A DNA stretch of 6,118 nt, taken from the NCBI GenBank assembly GCA_032128395.1, contig JAQBGV010000025.1, positions 1 through 6,118 of the forward strand. The letters run 5' to 3'. The DNA comes from JAQBGV01 sp032128395. Its GTDB lineage: Bacteria; Planctomycetota; UBA8108; UBA1146. A program made the translations under genes and the position numbers. Positions 1 to 6,118 of this stretch are shown in pieces (position 1 is the first letter of the stretch; each line of letters begins with the position of its first letter). Under the pieces are notes generated by a model, which had not been told where the DNA came from, ran no database searches, and saw only the letters and a program-made list of their open reading frames with translations.

Positions 1-2182
1 CCGGGCCGATGATGCCGGGGGTCAGCGATGGGTGAGTAGGAGTTCCAGTCAACACGAGGGCGCCAGTCAAGGAACCAGCGGCCGGGGTGCACGGGATGAA
101 CGTGTTGCCGGTGGGATCGGTCGGGTCCTGGTACTCGATGACCACGTCCCAGCGGGCGTCGGCCGGAGAGGAGACGAGGTTGAAGGTCAGCTCGACATCC
201 CCGGAACGAATCCCGGCTGGGGTGATCGCGCCGGTGAAGTGAGCGGGGATATCGGAAACCGAAAAGCTCGCGGGGTTGACCACCGCATAGGGCATTTCGA
301 ACGGCCCGGAGCTGAGGGGAGACCCGCTCCCACCGTCGGAGGTTGCCAGGAAAGTGAGCACCGAGGTCGCGCAGCCGCTCGGGAAAAGCCCGGAGGGGAG
401 GTCGACCACGATCGCCTCGAGCCCTTCGCCGAGTGAGTAGGTCGCGTTGACCGGCAGCCCTGGTGTGACGTCGTCGGCGAGCCGCAGTTGGCTCCCGTCG
501 TCGACTTCGACCGTGGTCACGCTCGCGCCCAAGTTGTAGCCGATCAACACAACGGAATTCGTGACCAGGTTCGCGGCGACATCTCGGAGAACCGCGATCC
601 CCTGACCGTCGTCGTTCACGGCAGCGCCGGTGAGCACAGGTGCGCCCGAGAAGCTCGACTGCAGCATCGCGGCATCGACCTTCCCCGTCGGCGTCACGAC
701 GGAGAGCGCGAGGAATCCAGAACGCACCCCGGACGGCACTCGCACGGTCAGCGTGGAGGGGACTCCTTCCCCGGGGGGGGCCACTCCGACGGTCACGGTC
801 TCGACCAACCCTCGGATCGAGACGGTGTGCGCGAAGTTGGAGAAGGTGACGCTGTTCCCGGCCAGGCTCGGAGAGAAATTGCAGCCACCGAGCGTCAGGA
901 TGTCCCCAGGCTTTCCGCGGTTGGGTGAGATCATCGTCACGGTCGGAAAGTCCGGCGGCAGGACATCGTGGACCACGATCGTGAGATCTACCGTCGTCGA
1001 TCCCGCCGCGTTCGATCCGGTGACCGTGTAGATCGCCGCCGCGGTCATCGACGATGGGGTCCCGCCGATCACCCCAGAGTTTCTGTCGAGGGTGAGGGCG
1101 GCGGGGAGTGGAGGCGAAACGGAGTATTCATCGATCGCTCCACACCCGTTCGAGGGAGGGTTGTCGACGATCGGAACCCCCACCGTGTAGCTAGCAACCG
1201 GCTCGGAGTACTCGAGATCGCAAGGAGGGTCGAGCACACCGCTGACTTCGATCTGGATCGCGGCGACCGTGTCCCCGGAGAAGTTCTCGGCGGTGATGAG
1301 GTGGATCGTCGCCGGGGTCAGGGCCTGCGGGACACCGTTGATCACTCCGGTAAAGGAATCGAGCGTCAGCCCGGCGGGGAGCGCCGGATCGATCGAGTAC
1401 TCGAACGGCGCTCCGCACCCGACGCTCGGAAAGTTCGGGAAGATCGGGGTCCCCACCGAGTAGTTCGCGATCGGATCGGAGTAGACGAGATTGCACGGGG
1501 CGGCGGGATGGACCGTGATCCAGATCAGCGTGACCGCACTCCCGCCGAGGTTCTCCGCCGTCACCGCGTGCGAGGACGGACCGGAGATTTCGAGCGGCGT
1601 GCCGCTGATCAACCCTGTCGCCGGATCGAAGTCGAGTCCGCTCGGGAGCGGGGGCACGACCGCGTACGTGTCTGGAGTTCCGCACCCCCAGATCGGAATG
1701 TTCGGCGCGATCGGGGTTCCATGGATGTAGAACGCGACCGGCGTGGAGTACGTCAGGTCGCAGGGCGCATCCTCGAGCCCCGTTCCGCACACCCCGGGAT
1801 CGGAGCAGGGAAGAGAACTCGGGGTCGGGTCGAACCCACATCCGGGGAACGGATCGGGTGGCGCAGTGCCCCCCATGTGCAGGTACGAGAGCAGACCGAT
1901 CACGTCCGCCACGTCGAGCAGACCGTCATCATTGACATCCGCTGCAGCCTCGCACGGGATCGATCCACCGAAGAAGAGATGACCGATGGTGGCGATCGGA
2001 TCGGCGATGTCGACCGCGGAGTCCTGGTTGACATCACCCCGGCTGAATTCGGCCTGACCCGAACACCACGAGGCGGCGCCGGCGAACAAGATCCACGCGA
2101 TGGCGCACAGTGAAATGCGTGAGACCAGACGACCGACGACCGATCGGCCGTTCGGCCCGATCGCGTGAGATCTGCATCTCAT
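1..2182 (-). CDS. Large secreted protein with N-terminal dockerin-like module, three Ig-like repeats and an IPT/TIG domain (3' end outside window)
   Basis: This frame is open for 727 codons and leaves the window before any stop, so the C-terminus is missing. I chose the ATG at 2182 because AGGAAAGG lies 8 nt upstream and a signal peptide follows: a basic stretch with arginines to about residue 22, then a hydrophobic segment at about 23-38. The mature protein starts near residue 40-46. Domains in order: dockerin-like module with two calcium-type loops (46-126); three tandem Ig-like repeats of the He_PIG type (141-410), each with a GLxxDxxTGxIxGTP-like core; an IPT/TIG-like domain (about 411-505) opening with a TMISPNRGKPGD motif; then about 220 residues I cannot assign. 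No catalytic motif is visible, so a structural, adhesive or cell-surface role is inferred. An intact C8 tract (773-780) keeps frame. The dockerin is N-terminal, whereas such modules usually sit at the C-terminus. Being left of the other genes with its own ribosome binding site, it is probably a separate unit. Confidence 0.9.
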   Translation of the reverse strand, partial: MRCRSHAIGPNGRSVVGRLVSRISLCAIAWILFAGAASWCSGQAEFSRGDVNQDSAVDIADPIATIGHLFFGGSIPCEAAADVNDDGLLDVADVIGLLSYLHMGGTAPPDPFPGCGFDPTPSSLPCSDPGVCGTGLEDAPCDLTYSTPVAFYIHGTPIAPNIPIWGCGTPDTYAVVPPLPSGLDFDPATGLISGTPLEISGPSSHAVTAENLGGSAVTLIWITVHPAAPCNLVYSDPIANYSVGTPIFPNFPSVGCGAPFEYSIDPALPAGLTLDSFTGVINGVPQALTPATIHLITAENFSGDTVAAIQIEVSGVLDPPCDLEYSEPVASYTVGVPIVDNPPSNGCGAIDEYSVSPPLPAALTLDRNSGVIGGTPSSMTAAAIYTVTGSNAAGSTTVDLTIVVHDVLPPDFPTVTMISPNRGKPGDILTLGGCNFSPSLAGNSVTFSNFAHTVSIRGLVETVTVGVAPPGEGVPSTLTVRVPSGVRSGFLALSVVTPTGKVDAAMLQSSFSGAPVLTGAAVNDDGQGIAVLRDVAANLVTNSVVLIGYNLGASVTTVEVDDGSQLRLADDVTPGLPVNATYSLGEGLEAIVVDLPSGLFPSGCATSVLTFLATSDGGSGSPLSSGPFEMPYAVVNPASFSVSDIPAHFTGAITPAGIRSGDVELTFNLVSSPADARWDVVIEYQDPTDPTGNTFIPCTPAAGSLTGALVLTGTPTHPSLTPGIIGP
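953..1762 (-). repeat. Three tandem Ig-like (He_PIG-type) repeats, 267, 273 and 270 nt
   Basis: The repeats start at 1762, 1495 and 1222 and cover residues 141-229, 230-320 and 321-410. Each starts with C-D/N-L-x-Y-S-x-P-V/I-A, continues with a GTPI or GVPI turn, a GCG motif, a YS/YAV strand, LPxxLxxD, and a G-x-I-x-G-T/V-P motif, and ends in a valine-rich strand. They diverge at DNA level, so this is an old duplication rather than a recent tandem expansion. In every copy the two cysteines are exactly 26 residues apart (141/167, 230/256, 321/347). Confidence 0.85.
1805..2047 (-). other. Dockerin-like duplicated calcium-loop module (residues 46-126)
   Basis: Two F-hand-like loops are visible: residues 50-61 (D50, N52, D54, D58, D61) and residues 82-93 (D82, N84, D86, D90, D93). 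Each is followed by a hydrophobic helix (IATIGHLFFGG and VIGLLSYLHMGG). The module closes with a proline-rich, cysteine-containing tail (PPDPFPGCG, then DPTPSSLPC). Both loops keep all their acidic or amide positions, so calcium binding is plausible. This form is frequent in planctomycete exported proteins, where its partner is unknown; it need not mean cellulosome assembly, since no cohesin is seen here. Confidence 0.8.
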
Positions 2183-2190
2183 GGATTTCG

Positions 2191-2198
2191 CCTTTCCT
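2191..2198 (-). promoter_or_regulatory. Ribosome binding site of the dockerin/Ig protein
   Basis: The minus strand reads AGGAAAGG here, 8 nt before the ATG at 2182. It decides the start: the nearby second ATG at 2177 is out of frame, and the signal peptide follows directly from 2182. Confidence 0.6.
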
Positions 2199-2282
2199 GG
2201 TTGTCACTGCGAATCATCATCGCCTCCGATTTTCTCAGAGCCAGCAAGTTCTCGGGTCCAGGGATGTCTCGGCCAGCTCCGT

Positions 2283-2633
2283 TCACTCTCGAATTGCGAC
2301 TCGCGGCATCGCCAAGGTGAAGAACCCTTGGCAGGCGGACTCGCATGCGGGGGTGGATCCGACCGAGAAGAGGACTCCGGCGAGGAAGATCTCGTCCCCG
2401 ATCCCGACCGCGCCGTCGGAGGAGCAGTCTCCGCGGGTGAACGGTGGGCTCACGATCGTCACCTCACCCGGCACTTCCTCGGGAACGACGGAAATACCAC
2501 CGACGATGGTGACGACGTTGTCGATCGGGAGTCCGTTCGGTCCCACCAGCTCGCACGGGTCGATCAGTGCCGAGGCTCCCACGGGTCCGACCAACTCGAT
2601 CTCGAGTAGGAGCAACTCGTACGTCGCCCGTCC
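2283..2633 (-). pseudogene. Remnant of a dockerin-bearing secreted protein, truncated at both ends
   Basis: The frame is open from the TGA at 2634-2636 to a stop at 2283-2285. The only candidate start near the left end of the protein is a TTG at 2615 with no convincing ribosome binding site and no signal peptide. From that TTG, residues 30-58 have the look of the beta-rich segment that precedes dockerin modules in planctomycete proteins (VVTIVGG, then VTIVSPPF). Residues 59-89 form the first half of a dockerin-like module: FTRGD, a loop at 63-74, then EIFLAGVLFS and a paired-cysteine tail. The loop is damaged, with glycine at 71 where aspartate is expected. The second loop is absent and is not found in the other two minus-strand frames just downstream. 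A small real gene of 110 residues remains possible, but the missing head, missing tail and decayed loop favour a pseudogene. Confidence 0.6.
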
Positions 2634-2636
2634 TCA

Positions 2637-2816
2637 AAGAGCCCGTCGACCGAGCGAGGGGTCGAACCGATGAGTGCCGAACTCCGGAGACCTCGTGCGA
2701 TTCGGTCCACTCCCACATCCGGATGAATCTTCCCGTTCGGGGGAGCCTTGCGCAAGCTTGTCCTCGGCGCGGAGAAGCCACTCCGGGGTGAATCACTCGC
2801 AGAAGCTCTCCATCGA
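2637..2816. other. Intergenic stretch of 180 nt with no recognisable gene
   Basis: It lies between the TfoX-domain gene and the dockerin remnant. Open minus-strand frames crossing it give arginine- and serine-rich, low-quality translations. A weak hairpin (CGGAG/CTCCG stem, 6-nt loop, 2770-2785) sits about 30 nt after the TfoX stop but has no T-run, so it is not called a terminator. Some of this DNA may be the eroded upstream part of the dockerin remnant. Confidence 0.4.
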
Positions 2817-3146
2817 TCACTTTGCCGGCAGCGAGCGCGCGTACCGCACTCCCCGCTCCACCCAGGCGCGGAGCTCCGGGTCCTCCGCCACCCCCTCCGG
2901 GTCGACGTAGATCAACCCACGCATCGGCCTTCCGGTGAAGTCCATCGGACGGGTGTGCGGCTCGGTGAGGGCTTCCTCGTACGAATCTCGATCGATGCGA
3001 ACCATCAGCGTGATTCCCACGACCCCGCAACAGAGATTCCCATCGATGATGAAGGCGAGGCCGCCGAACATCTTCTTCTCGATGAGCCCGGGTTCGCCGG
3101 CGAGGACATCCGAGATGCGGGCCGCGAGACCGTCATCGTAGGCCAT
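2817..3146 (-). CDS. Stand-alone TfoX/Sxy N-terminal domain protein
   Basis: This complete 109-residue protein matches the TfoX N-terminal domain family over its whole length. It shows the MAYD start, KKMFGGLAF at 24-32, a double cysteine in GNLCCGVV at 36-43, and RPMDFTGRPMRGLIYV at 66-81, ending in a WVERG helix. The C-terminal domain found in competence regulators TfoX/Sxy of gammaproteobacteria is absent, so regulation of competence should not be assumed; the function of these short forms is not established. No signal peptide is present, so it is cytoplasmic, unlike the genes before it. GAGGAG lies 5 nt before the ATG. It begins 58 nt after the PHP gene ends and may be co-transcribed with it. 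Confidence 0.88.
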   Translation of the reverse strand: MAYDDGLAARISDVLAGEPGLIEKKMFGGLAFIIDGNLCCGVVGITLMVRIDRDSYEEALTEPHTRPMDFTGRPMRGLIYVDPEGVAEDPELRAWVERGVRYARSLPAK

Positions 3147-3151
3147 CGATG

Positions 3152-3157
3152 CTCCTC
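3152..3157 (-). promoter_or_regulatory. Ribosome binding site of the TfoX-domain gene
   Basis: GAGGAG on the minus strand, 5 nt from the ATG at 3146. No promoter or terminator is evident in the 58-nt gap to the PHP gene. Confidence 0.6.
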
Positions 3158-3204
3158 TACTCCCTCGAAACGTGGGGACTGGCTCCGCACAACGGTGCCT
3201 GCCC

Positions 3205-4455
3205 CTACGGACTCACTCGCTCCGGCACCACCGGCTGCACCCAAGCGGATTCCCGATCCCCCACGGCGTACGGATCCGGGTGGAGTCGGCTCGAGACCAC
3301 GATCGCGCGCACGTACAGCTCGTCCCCCTGGAACCGATACTCGGGGTGAAGCTCGGCTGACGCGGCGAGCACCTCTCCCGTCGATCCGGCGACGCCATCG
3401 CGCATGCGGGTTCCGATGAAACGCGTCTCGTACGTGACACCCGGCTCATCGCGGATCGACAGCCGAAGTCCCTCGAAGTCGTGCTCCGTCCCGACCAGCG
3501 TCACTCCCGTCGTCGAGTAGAACGCGCCGGCGCGGAGCGCGCGGATGATCGAGTCGGCGGTGAGCTCCCTCGCTTGCACCATCACCCACCCCCGCGCGGG
3601 GACAGATACGAGATCGGGCGCATGGTGGCTGTGCGCGTCGTCGGTCGCTAGTCCGAAGAGCGGGGGCAGGTCGAGCTCGGTCAGTCGGGCGGTGAGCGCG
3701 ATGTCCCACATCTCCTCGGTCCCGGGGCGCTCGGCATCGCCGTGGTTCTCGACGCCGCGATGCCCGTTGTGGACCTCGAAGAACCGCTCCCCCCGGATGT
3801 GGGCGACATCTTCGGGGGTCAGTGACCAGCGGAAGTTCGGGTGATTCAGGTGAGCGAGGACGGGACGACCGAGACGCTGCCCCTGCTCGATGACCGCATC
3901 GATGTTGCGCTGGATCGTCTCGCGGATCGAACTCCCCTTCTGAGGGGGAATCTCCTCCGCCAGGTTGAGGCCGTTGATGTGCACCTCCGCGTTCTCGAAG
4001 CTGTCGGTGATCTCCTCCCCCTCGATCAGGATGAACCGTCCCGGCTCCTCGAGCACGGCGCGCACCTCTTCGAGCGTCTTGAGCCGCACTTCGCGCCCGC
4101 CGTCGGCCTGGTCGCGAGTTTCCACCCAGCCATCGCCGAACTTCGCGGTGAGCGCGGCGACGTGTACTTCGCGGAGCGGTCGGGACCCCGTCTCCGACAT
4201 CGGGAACCACCGATCTCCACGGGAGAGCGTGTTGTGATCGGAGAGTACGAGGAAGTGGTAGCCGAGTTCGCGGTACCTGCCGGCGATCGCCTCGGGGCAG
4301 GCGTCCCCATCGCTCCAGTAGCTGTGGGAATGCGTGTTTCCGCGCCACCAGGGAATCGAGTCAGCCAATTCCCCGGACGCCGGGTGGTTCGCGCAGCCGA
4401 AAAGGACCAGCGCGAGGCAGACTACGAGAGAGCATGAGCACGCAGTTCGAATCAT
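3205..4455 (-). CDS. PHP-domain metal-dependent hydrolase, predicted lipoprotein
   Basis: The product is 416 residues. It begins with a hydrophobic segment (about 9-20) ending in LFGC, a likely lipobox with C21 as the lipid-modified residue; phenylalanine at -2 is unusual, so simple secretion is an alternative. The PHP metal-site motifs appear in order: NTHSHS (H42, H44) with D49, VLSDHNT (D73, H74), EGEEIT (E147, E148), EVHING (H159), AHLNHPN (H202, H205), EVHNGH (H229) and GLATDDAHSHH (D272, D273, H275). This is a full set, so an active phosphoesterase-like hydrolase is likely, but the substrate is unknown. The last 100 residues are beta-rich, ending in a YVRAIVVSS and AWVQP motif that I associate with this exported PHP subgroup. 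It follows the toroid lipoprotein gene by 75 nt and has a perfect GGAGGT. Confidence 0.88.
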   Translation of the reverse strand: MIRTACSCSLVVCLALVLFGCANHPASGELADSIPWWRGNTHSHSYWSDGDACPEAIAGRYRELGYHFLVLSDHNTLSRGDRWFPMSETGSRPLREVHVAALTAKFGDGWVETRDQADGGREVRLKTLEEVRAVLEEPGRFILIEGEEITDSFENAEVHINGLNLAEEIPPQKGSSIRETIQRNIDAVIEQGQRLGRPVLAHLNHPNFRWSLTPEDVAHIRGERFFEVHNGHRGVENHGDAERPGTEEMWDIALTARLTELDLPPLFGLATDDAHSHHAPDLVSVPARGWVMVQARELTADSIIRALRAGAFYSTTGVTLVGTEHDFEGLRLSIRDEPGVTYETRFIGTRMRDGVAGSTGEVLAASAELHPEYRFQGDELYVRAIVVSSRLHPDPYAVGDRESAWVQPVVPERVSP

Positions 4456-4460
4456 CGCGG

Positions 4461-4466
4461 ACCTCC
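4461..4466 (-). promoter_or_regulatory. Strong ribosome binding site of the PHP gene
   Basis: GGAGGT on the minus strand, 5 nt before the ATG at 4455. It is the strongest Shine-Dalgarno match in the window and supports this start directly ahead of the lipoprotein signal. Confidence 0.7.
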
Positions 4467-4530
4467 AGCCCGGAATCGTAGCTCGATTACGATCGAAGTG
4501 GAGGCTTGAAACGCGACCGTGGAACGCGGA

Positions 4531-5766
4531 TCAGCGCCCGGACGCCGAGAGTGCGACCACCGCCAGCGCCGAGCCGAGCAGGGGGTCATCCTCCTTCATC
4601 AGCGCGCCCGCGAGGTTTGCGACCGCGCCGTCCGGGCGTTGGAACGGAGCGAGCTCGCGGGCGATCAGCTCGCGCCACCCAGCCGGGCCGCCGACAATTG
4701 CGTGGGCTTCGGCTCGCACCGACAGGTGATAGAGGGTGAGCGCGTCGCGCCAGCCGTTCGGCTCGTCGTCGGGGATCCCCTCGTGTCGGTCCAGGCGGGG
4801 GTGGTCTTCGACGAGCCATCGGCGCGCCGCTTCGACCCGCGGGTCGCTCGCATCGAAACCGAGCGAGAGGAGTGCGAGGAGCCCCTCCGCCGTCGCGCTC
4901 GCGTAGCTTCGGTAGTAGCTCCGGCCCGTGCTCGGGTCGACCGCAGTCCCCCCCTTGTTGATCGCGGCCATGATCGGGGAGAAGTAGAAACCACCGTCAA
5001 ACGGGGGTGCGATCCCGTCGATCTGGCTCCCAGCTACTGGCGGCTGAACTCGCAATTCATCGGGGTGCCGCTGCACGAATCGCAGGAACTGTTCGGCACG
5101 GGCCCGCAGGGGTGCGTCTTTCGCGACGACGCCGGCGTCGGTGAGCGCTTCGAGGACATGGCGCGTGATCGAGAGATCCATGTGCCCTGCGCCTCCCGGA
5201 GGACGGATTCCGAACCCCCACCCTCCGTGGACCGGATCAGCAGGGCCGAAGCCGTTCTCTGTTCGGTACTGCTCCGCGATGAGCCGCACGGCCAGTCGAT
5301 CGATCCTCTCCGCATCGCTCTCGTCTCCGGCCGCGACGAGGCAACGGAGCGCGAACGCGGAGCTGTAGTTCGGGTACTCGGCGGTGGGCAGGCCACCCAC
5401 GCCGACCGAGCCGTCCGCGGCGATCGTGGTGCGGATGAAGTCGAGCGCTCGCTCCACTCCATCTGCGGGGCGACGCGCCCTCGAATCGGGGACCTGGAGG
5501 AGGGCGTGCAGTACGAAGGGGGTCAGAGCGTGCCCCGCTCGGAAGTACGCGTAGTGATCACTCCGCCAGGCACCGTCGGGATCCTGCTCCGCCCACAACC
5601 AGGCGACGACCGCTGGGAGATCTGCTTCGCCATGAATGGCCGCGAGCTGCGGATCATCGCTCGCAGTCGCCGAGCGGTCGCAGCCGGAGAGGGCGATACC
5701 CCCCGCGACGCAGAGCGTCGCGAGGAGCAGCCCAGATGGGAGGGTGTGATGCCAGAGTAGAATCAC
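4531..5766 (-). CDS. Prenyltransferase/squalene-oxidase-repeat (alpha/alpha-toroid) lipoprotein
   Basis: The 411-residue protein starts at GTG 5766, overlapping the upstream stop as GTGA. The frame is open for another 65 codons upstream, but that extension is arginine- and proline-rich and lies antiframe over the preceding gene. From the GTG a signal sequence runs to LSGC, giving C29 as the lipidation site. Several helical QW-like repeats follow: about 62-90 (DGAW...HALTPFVLHAL), 118-143 (DGSVGVGG...), 181-208 (GGWGFG...), 284-300 (SYASATAEGLLAL) and a last one near 380-410. The segment GGFYFSP with a SYASATAEGLLAL motif is typical of toroid proteins seen in planctomycetes. The DxDD acid motif of squalene-hopene cyclases is not present, so terpene cyclisation is not supported; a binding or other enzymatic role at the outer side of the membrane is inferred. 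GGAGA lies 10 nt before the GTG. Confidence 0.85.
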   Translation of the reverse strand: MILLWHHTLPSGLLLATLCVAGGIALSGCDRSATASDDPQLAAIHGEADLPAVVAWLWAEQDPDGAWRSDHYAYFRAGHALTPFVLHALLQVPDSRARRPADGVERALDFIRTTIAADGSVGVGGLPTAEYPNYSSAFALRCLVAAGDESDAERIDRLAVRLIAEQYRTENGFGPADPVHGGWGFGIRPPGGAGHMDLSITRHVLEALTDAGVVAKDAPLRARAEQFLRFVQRHPDELRVQPPVAGSQIDGIAPPFDGGFYFSPIMAAINKGGTAVDPSTGRSYYRSYASATAEGLLALLSLGFDASDPRVEAARRWLVEDHPRLDRHEGIPDDEPNGWRDALTLYHLSVRAEAHAIVGGPAGWRELIARELAPFQRPDGAVANLAGALMKEDDPLLGSALAVVALSASGR

Positions 5767-6118
5767 TTGCGCGCCGTCTCCGCGCTCGCGTTCGCCGCGA
5801 TCTTCGCGAGCAGCTCGACGTCGCGATCGGTGGTCAGGCACTGGACGACCGCCGCAGTGCAGAAGACCGGGCTCGTGATGCAGTGGTGCCCGGTCCAGCT
5901 CCCGTCCGCGGACTGGATCGCCGCGAGGCGGGTGTGGATCAGCTGGTCCCACTTCCCCCAATCGTTGCCGCCGGAGAGGAACATCGACTCGCTGGTGAGC
6001 AGGTAGCTGAGGTACTCCTCCCCACCGTTCGAACCGAACCCGGCGAGGATACTCTCGTCCTGCAAGCGGCCGATCATCCCACGATTCCGATCGTTGGCGT
6101 CGGCGAGGAGCTCAGCCC
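5763..6118 (-). CDS. C-terminal part of a second prenyltransferase/squalene-oxidase-repeat protein (5' end outside window)
   Basis: The frame is open through the right edge of the window; the ATG at 6077 is internal, because the codons before it read on as plausible protein (ELLADANDRNRG). About 118 residues are visible, ending at TGA 5763-5765. Visible motifs are SNGGEEYLSYLLTSESM, a GG..WGKWD segment, and a QSADGSWTGHHCI repeat followed by a cysteine-containing helix (VFCTAAVVQCL). These belong to the alpha/alpha-toroid family found in many planctomycete genomes, where the last QW-type repeat with GHHCI precedes the C-terminus. The HHC and following cysteine could bind metal, which is speculation. 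It shares 4 nt (GTGA) with the next gene, implying translational coupling. Signal peptide and catalytic residues, if any, are outside the window. Confidence 0.8.
   Translation of the reverse strand, partial: AELLADANDRNRGMIGRLQDESILAGFGSNGGEEYLSYLLTSESMFLSGGNDWGKWDQLIHTRLAAIQSADGSWTGHHCITSPVFCTAAVVQCLTTDRDVELLAKIAANASAETARK

Noticed and set aside
773..780. Run of eight G (C8 on the coding strand) as a phase-variation tract
   Set aside because: The frame is intact through it and translates into the IPT/TIG-like domain. One such run in GC-rich DNA is no evidence of switching.
968..2113. Long plus-strand open frame of 381 codons
   Set aside because: Its translation is arginine- and aspartate-rich without domains and lies antisense to the dockerin/Ig gene, whose minus-strand frame reads recognisable domains. 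It is a shadow created by high GC.
2464..3030. Minus-strand open frame of 188 codons crossing the TfoX gene and the intergenic gap
   Set aside because: Arginine/glycine-rich translation in a shifted frame of the clearly recognisable TfoX-domain gene and of the dockerin remnant.
3841..4437. Plus-strand open frame of 198 codons
   Set aside because: Mirror of the PHP gene; its apparent leucine- and acid-rich character follows from the codons on the other strand.
4475..4493. Inverted repeat ATCGTA/TACGAT with 7-nt loop between the toroid and PHP genes
   Set aside because: Only 6 bp, no T-run, and close before a strong ribosome binding site; too weak to call a terminator or regulatory element.
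4519..5760. Plus-strand open frame of 413 codons
   Set aside because: It is antisense to the toroid lipoprotein and has low-complexity charged sequence with no motif; the minus strand explains the region.
5767..5961. 65-codon N-terminal extension of the toroid lipoprotein from an upstream start
   Set aside because: The extension is arginine/proline-rich, overlaps the preceding toroid gene in another frame and would bury the lipoprotein signal internally. The GTG at 5766 fits the signal and the GTGA overlap.
1..6118. Apparent abundance of GATC and CGATCG words
   Set aside because: Explained well enough by frequent ATC, GAT and TCG codons in GC-rich genes; no clustering or orientation pattern that suggests an origin or uptake sequence was seen by eye.

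Overview
This GC-rich, gene-dense window encodes everything on the minus strand. The best lineage clue is the dockerin-like module near the N-terminus of the gene at 1-2182. Its two DxNxDxxxD loops, the GG..PC spacer and the closing FPGCG-DPT-SLPC motif match a style common in Planctomycetota secreted proteins. A second, degenerate copy of this module lies at 2283-2633. Together with the GC content and the squalene-cyclase-fold lipoproteins, this suggests an uncultured planctomycete or a close relative. That assignment is inference from protein style, not from a marker gene.

Layout in transcription order (high to low coordinates). (1) 5763-6118: C-terminal part of a prenyltransferase/squalene-oxidase-repeat protein; its N-terminus lies outside the window. 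(2) 4531-5766: a second alpha/alpha-toroid protein of the same broad fold, made as a lipoprotein from a GTG start that overlaps the previous stop codon (GTGA). (3) 3205-4455: a PHP-domain metal-dependent hydrolase with a lipoprotein signal, 75 nt downstream and preceded by a perfect GGAGGT. (4) 2817-3146: a stand-alone TfoX N-terminal-domain protein. (5) 2283-2633: a headless and tailless remnant of a dockerin-bearing protein. (6) 1-2182: a large secreted protein, at least 727 residues, running off the left edge. It has a signal peptide, a dockerin-like module, three cysteine-bearing Ig-like (He_PIG-type) repeats, an IPT/TIG-like domain and a further unassigned region.

Genes 1 to 4 are closely spaced (overlap, 75 nt, 58 nt) and could form one transcription unit. 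Two of them, and probably the third, would act outside the cytoplasm, which suggests envelope or extracellular chemistry, but no substrate can be read from the sequence. The dockerin/Ig protein has its own ribosome binding site and is more likely a separate unit. All long plus-strand open frames are antisense shadows of these genes. I see no RNA gene, CRISPR array, insertion sequence or phage gene. No clear new defence or mobile system is present; the more unusual points are the N-terminal dockerin position, the paired-cysteine Ig repeats and the coupled pair of toroid proteins.
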